Shown piece by piece: positions 15,850-24,417 of a stretch of DNA of 54,258 nt. The notes under the pieces were generated by a model, which made no database searches, was not told the origin of the DNA, and saw nothing but the letters and a program-made list of their open reading frames with translations. The DNA is from a virus: IMG/VR virus record IMGVR_UViG_3300034110_001257, positions 1 to 54,258 of that record. One strand, 5' to 3'. The position numbers and the translations under genes are program-made. How positions within the stretch are numbered: the stretch's first letter is position 1; the number at the start of each line of letters is the position of its first letter.

Positions 15850-16464
15850 CTACATCACCATGTCTAAAATTCGGGCCTCTAGAGTGCCCCTTGCGTAGCA
15901 AGTCAAGCCTGGGGATTCGTATGGACTCTTGGTCAAGAAATCAATTGTCGTAGGGTTTACTGCCGCCGATGAACCGTCGAAACCAAAGATTTTTGCGTTG
16001 ACGGTAAAGACGTACTTGGTATTAACGGAGATATCTGTCCCGCCTTTTCCTGGAGCGACGTAGATATTTACGCGCCCTTCTAGCTTCGTTTCTCGGCTGA
16101 CATTGAATGCAGCATTTTGGTTTGTCATCGCAAATTTTGACGAATCTGCCGTGACGTAATTATAAACTTGCTCCCCTCTCGCGTTATTGAACTTTCGTGA
16201 GGTGGACCCACAATCCACATACTCAGAAGGTCGTGACGTTGAGAAGCTGACGTTAATCAGCCGAGAGCTTTTATCAATATTATTGATAACGAAGAAGTCC
16301 GAGCTGAGCTGACGGACGAGATCATCCCAAGACTTTTCAAAGTCCGTAGAAACGCTTCTAGTGTTGGCGACTGCTATTGGCGTTGGGGGCCTGTAGTCCA
16401 TTGAGGATGTTGCGCAACCAGCCAGAGTGCCAACAGCCAAGAGCAAAACTACCTTTTTATACAT
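15850..16464 (-). CDS. Lipoprotein of 204 residues, unknown
   Basis: The N-terminus MYKKVVLLLAVGTLAGCATSS is a lipoprotein signal with lipobox LAGC. The mature part begins with an extended region, then FEKSWDDLVRQLSSDFFVINNIDKSSRLINVSFS, which recalls small alpha/beta lipoproteins of the BamC type only in general shape. AGGAG precedes the ATG. The gene is AT-richer than the surrounding tail genes and interrupts the K-I gene order, so it is probably a later-acquired moron. Function unknown. Confidence 0.7.
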   Translation of the reverse strand: MYKKVVLLLAVGTLAGCATSSMDYRPPTPIAVANTRSVSTDFEKSWDDLVRQLSSDFFVINNIDKSSRLINVSFSTSRPSEYVDCGSTSRKFNNARGEQVYNYVTADSSKFAMTNQNAAFNVSRETKLEGRVNIYVAPGKGGTDISVNTKYVFTVNAKIFGFDGSSAAVNPTTIDFLTKSPYESPGLTCYARGTLEARILDMVM

Positions 16465-16602
16465 GCCACGCTCCTTAAATGAGCGCGAAAAAATATCATA
16501 GAGCCATCCACCAGCGATAGCATAATGATGGCAAGAGTATTCCAGGTCCGCGACCGTCTCGTCGAGCCGACCGGTAGCGTTTAGCGCCTTCTGATCACCG
16601 CC

Positions 16603-17358
16603 TCACTTCGCACCCTGATGCCGTAACACAAGGCGCCTCCGGTCATGCCAGGGACCGCCGAACACGATGATTTCTGATGGCCTGCCGAGTAGGTGGTGTA
16701 GCATGAATGGACCAGGGCCGAATACTTGGGCGCGTTCCTCGGGCAACTGCGCATCGGCACCTAGATAGATGCCTGCGTGGTTGGGATGGGCGGTGCGACC
16801 CACAGCCATGACGATCATATCGCCGCGCTGCGGCTTGCTTACCTGGTAAAAACCGGCCGCTTCGTATGCCTGTTCATACAGGCTCGGGCCGTCCGTCTGT
16901 TCCCACCACCCCTCTTCGCGGGCGTAGATTGGGAACTCCAGCCCCCACTCGCGCTTGTACCAGTCTGCACAGACCTGCCAGCAATCCCAGGCGCCATGCA
17001 CGAACGGTCGGCCCAGCAGTGGTGTATGACCGGTCGGAGTAATGCTCCTAAGATCGCCCTCCGGCCATGACAGGATGTGCCACGGCAAGCCGGTGGCCTC
17101 ACACATGGCCAGGTCACTCGGTGAAGGTCTGCTGGTGGCGTCCGGATGTGAGTGCACAATGCCGATCACCTCGCCCTTGTCCTCGGCCGCCGCGTAGTCT
17201 TCCGGCGAGATACGAAACTCCTCGGCGGGATCGGTGGCGGTGTTATCGCATGGGATGTAGCGGTGTGAGCGGCCAACGGCGATGATCATCCCGCAGCACT
17301 CGCGCGGGTATTCTGCAGCAGCGTGCGCTTGCACGGCGTCGAGGATGTGTTTGCGCAT
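16603..17358 (-). CDS. Tail assembly protein K, JAMM + NlpC/P60 domains
   Basis: The protein (251 residues) has two hydrolase-type domains as in lambda gpK. The first is an N-terminal JAB/MPN domain with Glu20, His69-x-His71 and Asp82 in the exact HxH-x10-D spacing of active JAMM metalloproteases. The second is a C-terminal NlpC/P60 domain with GAWDCWQVC (Cys126) and a later NHAGIYLG His. The second domain could cut peptidoglycan peptide bridges during DNA injection. MRKHILDAVQ was chosen as start because it follows directly after L. It lies two bases after the L stop. Confidence 0.9.
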   Translation of the reverse strand: MRKHILDAVQAHAAAEYPRECCGMIIAVGRSHRYIPCDNTATDPAEEFRISPEDYAAAEDKGEVIGIVHSHPDATSRPSPSDLAMCEATGLPWHILSWPEGDLRSITPTGHTPLLGRPFVHGAWDCWQVCADWYKREWGLEFPIYAREEGWWEQTDGPSLYEQAYEAAGFYQVSKPQRGDMIVMAVGRTAHPNHAGIYLGADAQLPEERAQVFGPGPFMLHHLLGRPSEIIVFGGPWHDRRRLVLRHQGAK

Positions 17359-17360
17359 GA

Positions 17361-18110
17361 TCAACTCCGTGCGATCAGGGATACAGCCGGGAAGCCGCCA
17401 AACGGCAGTTGGTTGCCCTGCCCGTGGCGAACAGTACACCCAGTGTCGAGGCAGCCATTGCACTGGTCCTTGACCGGGTCGTCGGTGGGATTGCCGTCAA
17501 GGTCGAAGTAAGGGCCGGTGTAGCCGCAGTTCGGGCCACGGTAGCCGGCGGTCATTGCCCAGTGGCACAGCTGGGTCATCTGCCGGCCAATCGTCTCCCC
17601 GCCGACATCCCCGGGACTGGCAAGCTCCCAAGCCACTGTGGTGCCGTTCTCGGACACCTTCTGATCGATATACCAAACCTCGATCGCTTCCTCTGCCGGA
17701 TCGGCCTCCGCGTTACCCGAGGGGAAGTTTGCTGCGTCCAGGTAGCGCGCCATGGTGTGGCGAATCGTCAGTTTGAACTCGAGTAGGTTGTCAAAGGCCA
17801 GGCATAGCGCCGTTATCCTGCCGTTGACGTTACCAACAGTCAGCGTGGGCCGAACGGCGGTGCCGTCCGAGTTCGCCTCGATGCCGTCGATCTGCATGGG
17901 CCAGGCACCATATTCGTTGCCCTGCCACCAGATCGACTTGGCCGGCAGCTGGTCGGCGTTCGCGCCAGCAGCGGCCAGTTCCTGTGCAGTGTGCGGTATT
18001 GCATGCCCATGGAACCGCAGCATGTCGGCGCCAAAGTCCGAGCCATCCAGTTCGAACAGCAGGATCTCCGCGCCCGGTTCAAGCTTCTGCAGCTGTGTGA
18101 TCAAGCTCAT
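17361..18110 (-). CDS. Minor tail protein L
   Basis: The 249-residue product matches lambda gpL in layout, with a folded N-terminal part and a Cys-rich C-terminal domain (LCHW, NCGYTG, QCNGCLDTGCTVRHG). In the lambda family this domain coordinates an iron-sulfur cluster, and the needed cysteines are visible here. It overlaps the end of M by four bases and is followed by K, the lambda order. It is part of the tail tip. Confidence 0.88.
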   Translation of the reverse strand: MSLITQLQKLEPGAEILLFELDGSDFGADMLRFHGHAIPHTAQELAAAGANADQLPAKSIWWQGNEYGAWPMQIDGIEANSDGTAVRPTLTVGNVNGRITALCLAFDNLLEFKLTIRHTMARYLDAANFPSGNAEADPAEEAIEVWYIDQKVSENGTTVAWELASPGDVGGETIGRQMTQLCHWAMTAGYRGPNCGYTGPYFDLDGNPTDDPVKDQCNGCLDTGCTVRHGQGNQLPFGGFPAVSLIARS

Positions 18111-18445
18111 GGGTGATACGCCCTATCAAAGGTGGCGGTGAGCAGGAGCACGGCGCCCGGCTTACGCTGCTGACGGAAGGATTCACACCGGTATAAACCG
18201 AGCACGCCTTCGGGATTGATCCATAAGAATGACTTGGCACCGCGATGGCGACGGATGAAAGCCAGAATGGGCGCGATCTCGTCAGCCAAGCCGCCGAACG
18301 ACAGCGACCAGCTATCTGATTCGGCGTTCAGGCCATCGGTGGACACCTGTGCATAGTTGTCGCCAAACTGGGACTTCCGCGTCCGGAGGGTGCTGTCGCC
18401 ACCGGCTTCATCGTCAGGTGTCCAGGTGAAAGTTTCGATCGCCAT
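18107..18445 (-). CDS. Minor tail protein M
   Basis: The 112-residue product (TFTWTPDDEAGGDSTLRTRKSQFGDNYAQ, here cited in outline) shows the RxxxFGDNYxQ pattern of phage minor tail protein M, plus ILAFIRRHRGAKSFLWINPEG. It overlaps L (ATGA) and touches the tape measure stop. It acts at the tip end of the tail together with L. Confidence 0.85.
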   Translation of the reverse strand: MAIETFTWTPDDEAGGDSTLRTRKSQFGDNYAQVSTDGLNAESDSWSLSFGGLADEIAPILAFIRRHRGAKSFLWINPEGVLGLYRCESFRQQRKPGAVLLLTATFDRAYHP

Positions 18446-21400
18446 CAGTGCCTCCCATTACTGTTTCGATGGCTCAAACCCCCGGCTCGCCAGGAATCGG
18501 AAATAGCCCGTTCCGCTACTCCTCTCATTTGCCGCTCCATGTTCTGCTGCAGCGCGGCGCTGTCCAACTCCATGCCATCCCCGCTCCGATCTTCCAAAGT
18601 CACGGCAACCGGAATACTGAGTTGAAGCACTGTCGAACCACCGCCGGCGCCGCCGACCATCTGCACACCAAGAGACCCATCGGGACCCCGCGCCAGTGGC
18701 ATGATTGCCTCCGGCCCATCTTCACCAGCGACGCCAAGTCCACCGTTGCCCATGCCGAACATCGTCGGGGTGTTGAGAACGGAATTAGTAGCGAACCCTG
18801 CGCCCTTGGCGAAAAGCTGCACACCGTCAGACCAAGCACCGCCCAATGCCTGCGGAAAATACGCACTGCCATAGCCAGCTTGTGACGCACCAAGATTCGA
18901 CGAGACGGCGCCTGCAGACCCCGGAGCCATGCCGTTACCCCCACCACCGCCGAAGTAGCTCCCCACCGCAGATACGCCCAGCCCGACCAACCCACTTAGC
19001 AGCGAGCTAGCTGCCTGCTGGCTCGCAATCCTGGCCATGTCGGAGATCACACTTACGGCGAAGCTCTTGAAGTTGGCCTTACCAGTCATGGCGAACTCGG
19101 CCACAGCATCGCGAGCCGAATTGAAGCCGGTGGTGAGCATGTCGTCGGTTGCCCCCGCCACGTTCGCGGCGTCCGACTGGATGTTCGCCCAGGCGCGTTT
19201 GGCGCCGTTGCGATAGTCGCGCTGAGCCTCAAGGCGGGCCTCGAAGCCGTCGACCTCCATTTGCAGTTCCCGTGCCTGGTAGTCGGCGAGATCGGCCAGC
19301 CGCTGCTGATAGGCGTCCTGGCTGAGCCGACGCGAGACATCCTCCTGCTGTTCCTCCAACTGGCGGCGTGACTCGGCATACTTTTGCCGGACCGCGTTCA
19401 GCCGATCGGCCTCCTCGCGCTGGTCGTCGCCCATGCCGACGCCGGACACGTCTGCGTCGATGGCGTCTTGCCGGGTCTGCAGCACCACTTCCATAGCCTT
19501 GCGATAGGCCTCCGCGCTGTTCCGGCGGATCTCTGCAAGCTTCTTCTCCTCCTCGGCACGCTTCTGCAAAACCGGGTCGGCATAGGCCGTGTTCAGGTTC
19601 TTGATGCCAAGTTCCATCTCGGCGGCGGTGATCTTGCCCGCGGCTTGCGCCTTGCGCAGCCCCTGCACACCCTCCGCCAGATCCTCCAGCCGCTTTTTCT
19701 CCGGCAACGCGCGGTCGATGATGGCGTCGAGGGCCTTGATCTCATCCTTCAGCGCCTTCGTGTGGTCCTTGGTGCCCTCAGTAGCATCCTTGTTGGCCTT
19801 CTTCTGCGACTCGATCGCGCTGGCCGCCGAAAGAATCGCCTGGCGATCCGTGTCGGTGAGGTCGGCATTTTCCTCGATATAGCGGTTGGCGATCTTGGTG
19901 GCATCGCCGTTGTCTTGGAGGCCGGCCAGCTGCTTCTGCAGTGTCTCCAGGTAGGTCTGACCCGCCGAGCTCATGCCAACCTTCGCGGCGTTGTTCGCCT
20001 GGGTGGCCGAGGTGTTTTCTTGGGTGACGCCGGTGAGCACCCGCAGCGTTTCGGCGATCAGGTTCGAGCGTTGGTCGGCGTCGCTGACCGCACCGGCCTG
20101 GGTAATCCACTGCTGCACCGTGCTGGACGGCAGCTGAAGACGGTTGCCGACCTCTTGCAGGATCGGTGAAAGCCCTTGGCCCGCCGTGCGCGCTTCGTTG
20201 AGCCGATCAACCAGGCCTTGGTACTCAGCCAACTGCCGGTTGTACTGACCACCGGAGTCACGCGCCGGCGCAGTGACCATGGCAGAGCGGATGGACTGGG
20301 CTAGGTCGCCATACGCATCCTTGACCTTGTCCGCCGAGGAGATCTGTTCCTGCTGCCACTTGACCAGCGATGCTTCGCGCTGGTCCTTGTTGAGCTTTGC
20401 GAATTCCTCCCGAAGCTGGGCGACCGGCTTGCGCAGATCCTCCAGGCTAACGCCTGCCTGATCGGCGTTGTTGCTCAGTAGCAGGAAGCTGGCAGCCGCC
20501 GTGCCGGCCAACAGGGCAAGCCCCATCGGACCGCCCAGGACGCTGAGTAGGCCTGCACTGACTGTCCGAAGGCCGGCCTGTGCGGTTGCTACCGCGGTGG
20601 TAGCGGCTGCTTCGCGCTGCCGCGCCTGCGCCAGCTGGATGGACATTTGGGTCTGTACAGCAGTGCCACGCGCCGCCACTGCTTCGCGAGCTGCCAGGAT
20701 GGTAGCGGTTTCGGCTTTACGCTGATCGGCTAAGGCCGCCTGCAACACCGCTTCGGCCTGGGCGATACGCGCGGCACGGTCGGCCAGGGCCGCTTTTACG
20801 GCAAACCCAGACTTAGCGACGTAGTTGGTCAACGCGGCCACGCCAGCTCCCCCCATGGCCACGGCCACAAGGTCGACGTTGTCGGCCAGCGCAATCAGCA
20901 CATTCGACAGGCCTGCTACGGCGCCGGTCTGCTCTTCCATGCCTCCGAGGAAGGTCTGGACGGCGTTGCCGATGTTCACCAAGGAGTCCTGTACGCTGGT
21001 GGACATATCAGCCGCAGCCTTACGGTTGGCCTCAACGGTGCGCAGCAGCCCGGTGTTGATGTCGTCAAGCGATAGCTTGCCCTGTACCCCCAGCTTGCGG
21101 ATCTCTTCAGCGCTCTTGCCGGTGGCGTTGGCGATAGCCGTGACGATCGTCGGCATGGCCTCCTGAATGGACACCCAGCCATCGGCCTCGACTTTGCCGG
21201 TTTGCAGCGCTTTCGAGTAGGCATCCAGCGCTGAGCCTGCCTTGTCGGCGGCGGCGGCGTTGGTCACCAGCAGGAAGCTGAAGCTGTCGGTGATGTCGAG
21301 CGTCTGCTGGGTGTTGAAGCCCAGGCTGCGCATGACATCGGCAGTGCGAATGTACAGCTCTTGGGCCTCGGCCAGGGGACGGTAGGTTTCCTGGGCCGTG

Positions 21401-21735
21401 CGCAGCAGGTGTTCCTGCACCATCTGGTATTCGCCAGCACTGCCGGCGGCAGCCTTCATCCGGTCCGACATCTGCCCGTAGGCGTCGACCTGCTTGATGA
21501 TGCTGCCGATGATGCCCGCACCGGCCACGGCGGCAAAGGCGCCGCGGATGAGCACGCCAGCCTGTTGGGCCGCGCAACCTGCGCTATCAAACGCGGAGTC
21601 GACTTGGGCCAGATTGCGGTCGATCGAATCAGTGGTGCGGGCCACCACCTGGTCAGCACTGGCCAGCTCCCGGCGCAGCTGAGCCGTTGTGGCCTCGATC
21701 TGGACCAGCATCCCCTGGACTTGTTGGTCGGCCAT
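18445..21735 (-). CDS. Tape measure protein (lambda H-like)
   Basis: The 1096-residue protein has long Ala/Gln/Glu-rich helical stretches, a hydrophobic middle (LRTVSAGLLSVLGGPMGLALLAG) and a Gly-rich C-terminal part typical of lambda-type tape measures. The start MADQQVQGM has GGAG upstream. Tail length scales with tape-measure length at about 0.15 nm per residue, so a tail near 160 nm would be expected (inference). It lies directly after the G/GT chaperone genes and is preceded by a hairpin/T-tract block. Confidence 0.92.
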   Translation of the reverse strand: MADQQVQGMLVQIEATTAQLRRELASADQVVARTTDSIDRNLAQVDSAFDSAGCAAQQAGVLIRGAFAAVAGAGIIGSIIKQVDAYGQMSDRMKAAAGSAGEYQMVQEHLLRTAQETYRPLAEAQELYIRTADVMRSLGFNTQQTLDITDSFSFLLVTNAAAADKAGSALDAYSKALQTGKVEADGWVSIQEAMPTIVTAIANATGKSAEEIRKLGVQGKLSLDDINTGLLRTVEANRKAAADMSTSVQDSLVNIGNAVQTFLGGMEEQTGAVAGLSNVLIALADNVDLVAVAMGGAGVAALTNYVAKSGFAVKAALADRAARIAQAEAVLQAALADQRKAETATILAAREAVAARGTAVQTQMSIQLAQARQREAAATTAVATAQAGLRTVSAGLLSVLGGPMGLALLAGTAAASFLLLSNNADQAGVSLEDLRKPVAQLREEFAKLNKDQREASLVKWQQEQISSADKVKDAYGDLAQSIRSAMVTAPARDSGGQYNRQLAEYQGLVDRLNEARTAGQGLSPILQEVGNRLQLPSSTVQQWITQAGAVSDADQRSNLIAETLRVLTGVTQENTSATQANNAAKVGMSSAGQTYLETLQKQLAGLQDNGDATKIANRYIEENADLTDTDRQAILSAASAIESQKKANKDATEGTKDHTKALKDEIKALDAIIDRALPEKKRLEDLAEGVQGLRKAQAAGKITAAEMELGIKNLNTAYADPVLQKRAEEEKKLAEIRRNSAEAYRKAMEVVLQTRQDAIDADVSGVGMGDDQREEADRLNAVRQKYAESRRQLEEQQEDVSRRLSQDAYQQRLADLADYQARELQMEVDGFEARLEAQRDYRNGAKRAWANIQSDAANVAGATDDMLTTGFNSARDAVAEFAMTGKANFKSFAVSVISDMARIASQQAASSLLSGLVGLGVSAVGSYFGGGGGNGMAPGSAGAVSSNLGASQAGYGSAYFPQALGGAWSDGVQLFAKGAGFATNSVLNTPTMFGMGNGGLGVAGEDGPEAIMPLARGPDGSLGVQMVGGAGGGSTVLQLSIPVAVTLEDRSGDGMELDSAALQQNMERQMRGVAERAISDSWRAGGLSHRNSNGRH

Positions 21736-21751
21736 GCAAATCTCCAAGCAC

Positions 21752-21772
21752 AAAAAAACCGCCCGGCGGCGG
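21752..21772 (-). terminator. Hairpin/T-tract directly upstream of tape measure RBS
   Basis: Read leftward, CCGCC-GCCG-GGCGG is followed by TTTTTTTGTGCTTGGAGA and the ATG at 21735. Same arrangement as before J and I. Confidence 0.7.
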
Positions 21773-21780
21773 CACGCTAT

Positions 21781-22017
21781 CTACTGTTTAGGCCTCCCCC
21801 GCAGGAAGTTCTTGAGCTTTTCGGCGACGCTCTCCCGCTTCTGGGGCGCAGTTTGGGCTTGTCCTTGGCCAGCCTGCCCGCGCCCTGTCCAGTCGAGGCG
21901 GGCATCGAGCGCCAGCATGATCTGCGGGATGGGGGTCTGCCACGCGGTGTCAGGCGGCCAGCCAAGCCAGCCGGTGGCCACGCCGAATAGATAATCGACG
22001 TAGCTGCCGTTCTTCAC
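21781..22017 (-). CDS. Tail assembly chaperone T part (GT frameshift extension)
   Basis: This frame lies -1 relative to the preceding G gene and corresponds to lambda T. It is probably made as a G-T fusion of about 192 residues by slippage at GGGAAAG (22041-22047). A GTG at 22017 overlapping the G stop would give a 78-residue separate protein (MKNGSYVDYLFGVATGW...), but lambda T is made only as a fusion. The fusion recruits tape measure and tail-tube subunits during tail assembly. Confidence 0.75.
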   Translation of the reverse strand: MKNGSYVDYLFGVATGWLGWPPDTAWQTPIPQIMLALDARLDWTGRGQAGQGQAQTAPQKRESVAEKLKNFLRGRPKQ

Positions 22018-22358
22018 TGCGCTGTGCTGGCCGCCTCGTCCTTTCCCCGGGCGGCAACGCTAGGCGGCACCGGGTTGAGTAGGACAGTGATGAACTCGGT
22101 CAACTGGCCGGACACTTTGGCTACACCTGAGTGGAATACTTCACCGGCGATGGCCGGGTGCTGATCGGGCTTTAGGTCGGCGCCGGCGATGACGATGTCT
22201 GCGCAAGCAGCAATGCTCATCAGGCGCATGGACTCCAGGGCTGCGCGCAACCCGCCAAAGCGGGCCTCAATGCGCAGTGCCGCATCCAACGTAGGCTTGA
22301 GGGTGTAGCTGCGCGCACCGATCACCAGCTTGACGGTGCCATGCAAGGCTTCGCTCAT
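22014..22358 (-). CDS. Tail assembly chaperone G
   Basis: The 114-residue product (MSEALHGTVKLVIGARSYTLKPTLDAALRIEARFGG in outline) has the pattern of phage tail assembly chaperones: a small N-terminal beta domain, then helices. It lies between the tube protein and the tape measure. It is made in excess over the frameshifted G-T form in lambda. Near its end codons CGG GGA AAG hold the slippery heptamer. Confidence 0.85.
   Translation of the reverse strand: MSEALHGTVKLVIGARSYTLKPTLDAALRIEARFGGLRAALESMRLMSIAACADIVIAGADLKPDQHPAIAGEVFHSGVAKVSGQLTEFITVLLNPVPPSVAARGKDEAASTAQ
22041..22047 (-). promoter_or_regulatory. Programmed -1 ribosomal frameshift site GGGAAAG
   Basis: Read leftward in the G frame, the heptamer is G GGA AAG, the X XXY YYZ slippery form. 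It is, to my knowledge, the same heptamer lambda uses. Slippage leads straight into the open -1 frame that contains 21781-22017, giving 106 residues of G followed by 86 of T. Confidence 0.85.
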
Positions 22359-22398
22359 TGGGGTTCTCGCAACGAAGGAAGGGGCTCAGCCCCTTCGG

Positions 22399-22899
22399 TC
22401 AAGGGACTGCCGGGCCGGCAGGGATTTCAATGATGTCGGTGTTGATCGCGAACGTCATATTGCGACGCACCACGTTATCGGCCGCACCTGGAGCCACGGT
22501 GTTGTTCATCACCCTCACCCCGAAGTAGAAGGTGGTGGGCAGGATGACAGGGCTTGCATCTGGGTCACCATCGTTGAGCGTGACCTTGACGTTGTAGTTG
22601 CCCTTGGAGCGGTCCTTGTGCGCCACCGACACGGCTTTTTGACCAGCATCGCCACTGTCCAGGCCCACGGTCATGGTCATGTTCCCCGCGTCGGCGGTGC
22701 CCTTGTACTTGCGCACGCGGCCATCGCTCAGGGAAGTGAAGTTCACGGCGCTGAAGGTGTCGCCAAATTCGCCCAGGTCTTCGATCTCACCCACCTGTAT
22801 GTACGTGTCGGCCTTGTACTTGGTTTCGCTATCGGCACCGGTCTTTCCGCCGATGGCAAGGCGGCAGCCGGCGGCTGTGTTGAGGTTGTCGTCGGCCAT
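22399..22899 (-). CDS. Major tail tube protein
   Basis: The 166-residue product (MADDNLNTAAGCRLAIGG..., LSDGRVRKYKGTADAGNMTMTV) has the order and beta-rich character of siphovirus tail tube proteins of the lambda V/HK97 type. GGAGG lies seven bases upstream of the start. It polymerises into hexameric rings around the tape measure. It sits between the tail terminator and chaperone genes. Confidence 0.85.
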   Translation of the reverse strand: MADDNLNTAAGCRLAIGGKTGADSETKYKADTYIQVGEIEDLGEFGDTFSAVNFTSLSDGRVRKYKGTADAGNMTMTVGLDSGDAGQKAVSVAHKDRSKGNYNVKVTLNDGDPDASPVILPTTFYFGVRVMNNTVAPGAADNVVRRNMTFAINTDIIEIPAGPAVP

Positions 22900-22953
22900 G
22901 AGGGTTCCTCCAAAGGCACATTGGATAAAGCCGCGGCGCGGCAGATGGGTAGT

Positions 22954-23340
22954 TCAGTGGGTAGTGATCACGCGGACGGTGATCGAGCCCTGGTAAGTAA
23001 TGCCGTCGGCGTCGCGCTGAGCGTCGGCCTGCTCCACCCGGATAGATACCGCGCGCCCCACCTCCAATGGGAGGCGACGCTCGTCCAAAGCGGCGATGAC
23101 TTCGCCGTTGATGCGCTTAACCTCGGCCTGACCCACGGCATCGGACCAGACGGACAGGTACAACAGGCGCGTTTCGCGCTTGCGGCCCGCGATTGGGCTG
23201 CTGTTGACCGATACCTCCCGGTCGATGGATACGTAGGGCATTTCAGCATTCAAGGGCGCGCCGTCGTATATCGGGCAGCTGACCTCGGCCTGAAGCCTGG
23301 CGAAGATGGCCTCCTGCAGTGCCACAGATGGATCAGCCAT
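22954..23340 (-). CDS. Tail terminator / completion protein (DUF3168-like)
   Basis: The 128-residue product begins DPSVALQEAIFARLQAEV and has PIYDGAPLNAEMPYVSIDR and RRLPLEVGRAVSIRV. This is the DUF3168 pattern of lambda U / SPP1 gp17-like proteins that cap the tail tube and join it to the head. It overlaps the gp10-like gene by eight bases, and AGGGGG precedes the ATG. Confidence 0.8.
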   Translation of the reverse strand: MADPSVALQEAIFARLQAEVSCPIYDGAPLNAEMPYVSIDREVSVNSSPIAGRKRETRLLYLSVWSDAVGQAEVKRINGEVIAALDERRLPLEVGRAVSIRVEQADAQRDADGITYQGSITVRVITTH

Positions 23341-23908
23341 TGCCTACCCCCTGGCTTGCTTTACGCAGCGTTCGGCGGACTGCTTCCTGCAAATCGGCCA
23401 TCACAAACTCGCGGTTTACATCCAAAGACGGCCGCAACCATGGGTGCGCCGGCCTCGCTGGTATGTCCGGGTACTTGCCGAAGAAGTGCTGCCCATCGGA
23501 CTTGTTCTTCGTGTCGCGCTGGCGTATCGAGTTGCGCCGCCCTTTCAGTTGCGACTTGTCGCGGTTGTTGGTGTGCACGCCGCCGATCGCGTTCCGGTCA
23601 GCTCGCTGGTACATGCTGCCGGAATAGCCCTTGGTGCCGTACTCAAGGAACCGCAGGTAAAAGAATCGGCGATTGTCTCGCTTGCCCCGTATGCCCACCT
23701 GAGCATCCAGCCCGCTGCGGGTGACGTAGACACGCAGGGCGGCTGCAGCAGCGCCGGTATCCTTGGGGATCAGCTGTCGCTGGGTTTCGAGTACCCGCGC
23801 GGCTGCTTTGGCCATGGCAGGCTGCAACTCGTTGTCCATCGTCTTGTGGATGTTGCGCAGGGTCCGGCGTAGCCGGATGTCACCGCGAAGGCTCGACCGG
23901 CGCGCCAT
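23333..23908 (-). CDS. HK97 gp10-like head-tail joining protein
   Basis: The 191-residue basic protein has a helical N-terminus (MDNELQPAMAKAAARVLETQRQLIPKDTG in outline), then VGIRGKRDNRRFFYLRFLEYGTKG and AHPWLRPSLD. The FLEYGTKG and PARPAHPWLRPA-type blocks are typical of HK97 gp10-family proteins, placed at the neck. An insertion rich in Asn, Arg and Lys (about residues 108-145) is longer than usual. AGGAG precedes the ATG. Confidence 0.8.
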   Translation of the reverse strand: MARRSSLRGDIRLRRTLRNIHKTMDNELQPAMAKAAARVLETQRQLIPKDTGAAAAALRVYVTRSGLDAQVGIRGKRDNRRFFYLRFLEYGTKGYSGSMYQRADRNAIGGVHTNNRDKSQLKGRRNSIRQRDTKNKSDGQHFFGKYPDIPARPAHPWLRPSLDVNREFVMADLQEAVRRTLRKASQGVGNG

Positions 23909-23911
23909 ACC

Positions 23912-24082
23912 CTACTCCTTGGCCGGATCAGCCTTTGCGGGCTTCGCGGCCTTGTCGGTGACCGCTTCGGCGTACCCCCGGGCAATCAGGCCTTCGCCAT
24001 AGGCCTTGTCGACCTCGAACTCTTCGCCCTTCTCACGCTCACCAGATGCGCCCGTCAGCGGGCCTAGTGCTCGAATTTTCAT
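23912..24082 (-). CDS. Small phage protein of 56 residues, unknown
   Basis: The product reads MKIRALGPLTGASGEREKGE, then a GYAEAV...KPAKADPAKE end. It has a short beta-type head and a Lys/Ala tail. GAGGTG lies six bases before the ATG, and a second ATG directly precedes it. It is tightly packed between head-closure and gp10-like genes, with only a few bases to the next start, which supports it as a real gene. Similar short proteins with a 'GLIARGYAE' segment occur in head modules; function unknown. Confidence 0.7.
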   Translation of the reverse strand: MKIRALGPLTGASGEREKGEEFEVDKAYGEGLIARGYAEAVTDKAAKPAKADPAKE

Positions 24083-24090
24083 CATTCACC

Positions 24091-24417
24091 TCATGGGTTA
24101 GGTACCGATGAGCAGAGAAGCCTCATCAAGGAGTTTTCGTTGTCCGGCAAAACGGCCTCAACCTGGTAGGTGATCCCCCGGCGTGACAGGCGCGATCCTG
24201 CGACGATATCTGGGCGCGGCCTGCCGATGATTTCGGCGGTTACAACAGCACTCAGCTTTTCAGCAACCGCAATGACCCGACCGCTTGGGGTACGAATCTC
24301 ACCCCACATTTCAGGGCGAGCAGCTGGCAGCCACGTCACTGTGGCGCCCCCGGATTTATTCCTCTCCTCGTGTCGATGAGCCACCTGCAGCCGATGACGC
24401 AGCGGACCGGCCCTCAT
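24091..24417 (-). CDS. Head closure / head-tail adaptor protein
   Basis: The 108-residue product begins MRAGPLRHRLQVAHRHEERNKSG and has WGEIRTPSGRVIAVAE and GITYQVEAVLPDNENSLMRLLCS. This is the pattern of SPP1 gp16/HK97-type head-tail joining proteins, which sit below the connector and close the head. The chosen ATG overlaps the stop of the connector gene (ATGA). Confidence 0.85.
   Translation of the reverse strand: MRAGPLRHRLQVAHRHEERNKSGGATVTWLPAARPEMWGEIRTPSGRVIAVAEKLSAVVTAEIIGRPRPDIVAGSRLSRRGITYQVEAVLPDNENSLMRLLCSSVPNP

Noticed and set aside
22330-23724. A 464-codon plus-strand frame across the tail tube and terminator genes
   Set aside because: It is antisense to three recognisable, tightly coupled tail genes and lacks any motif of its own.
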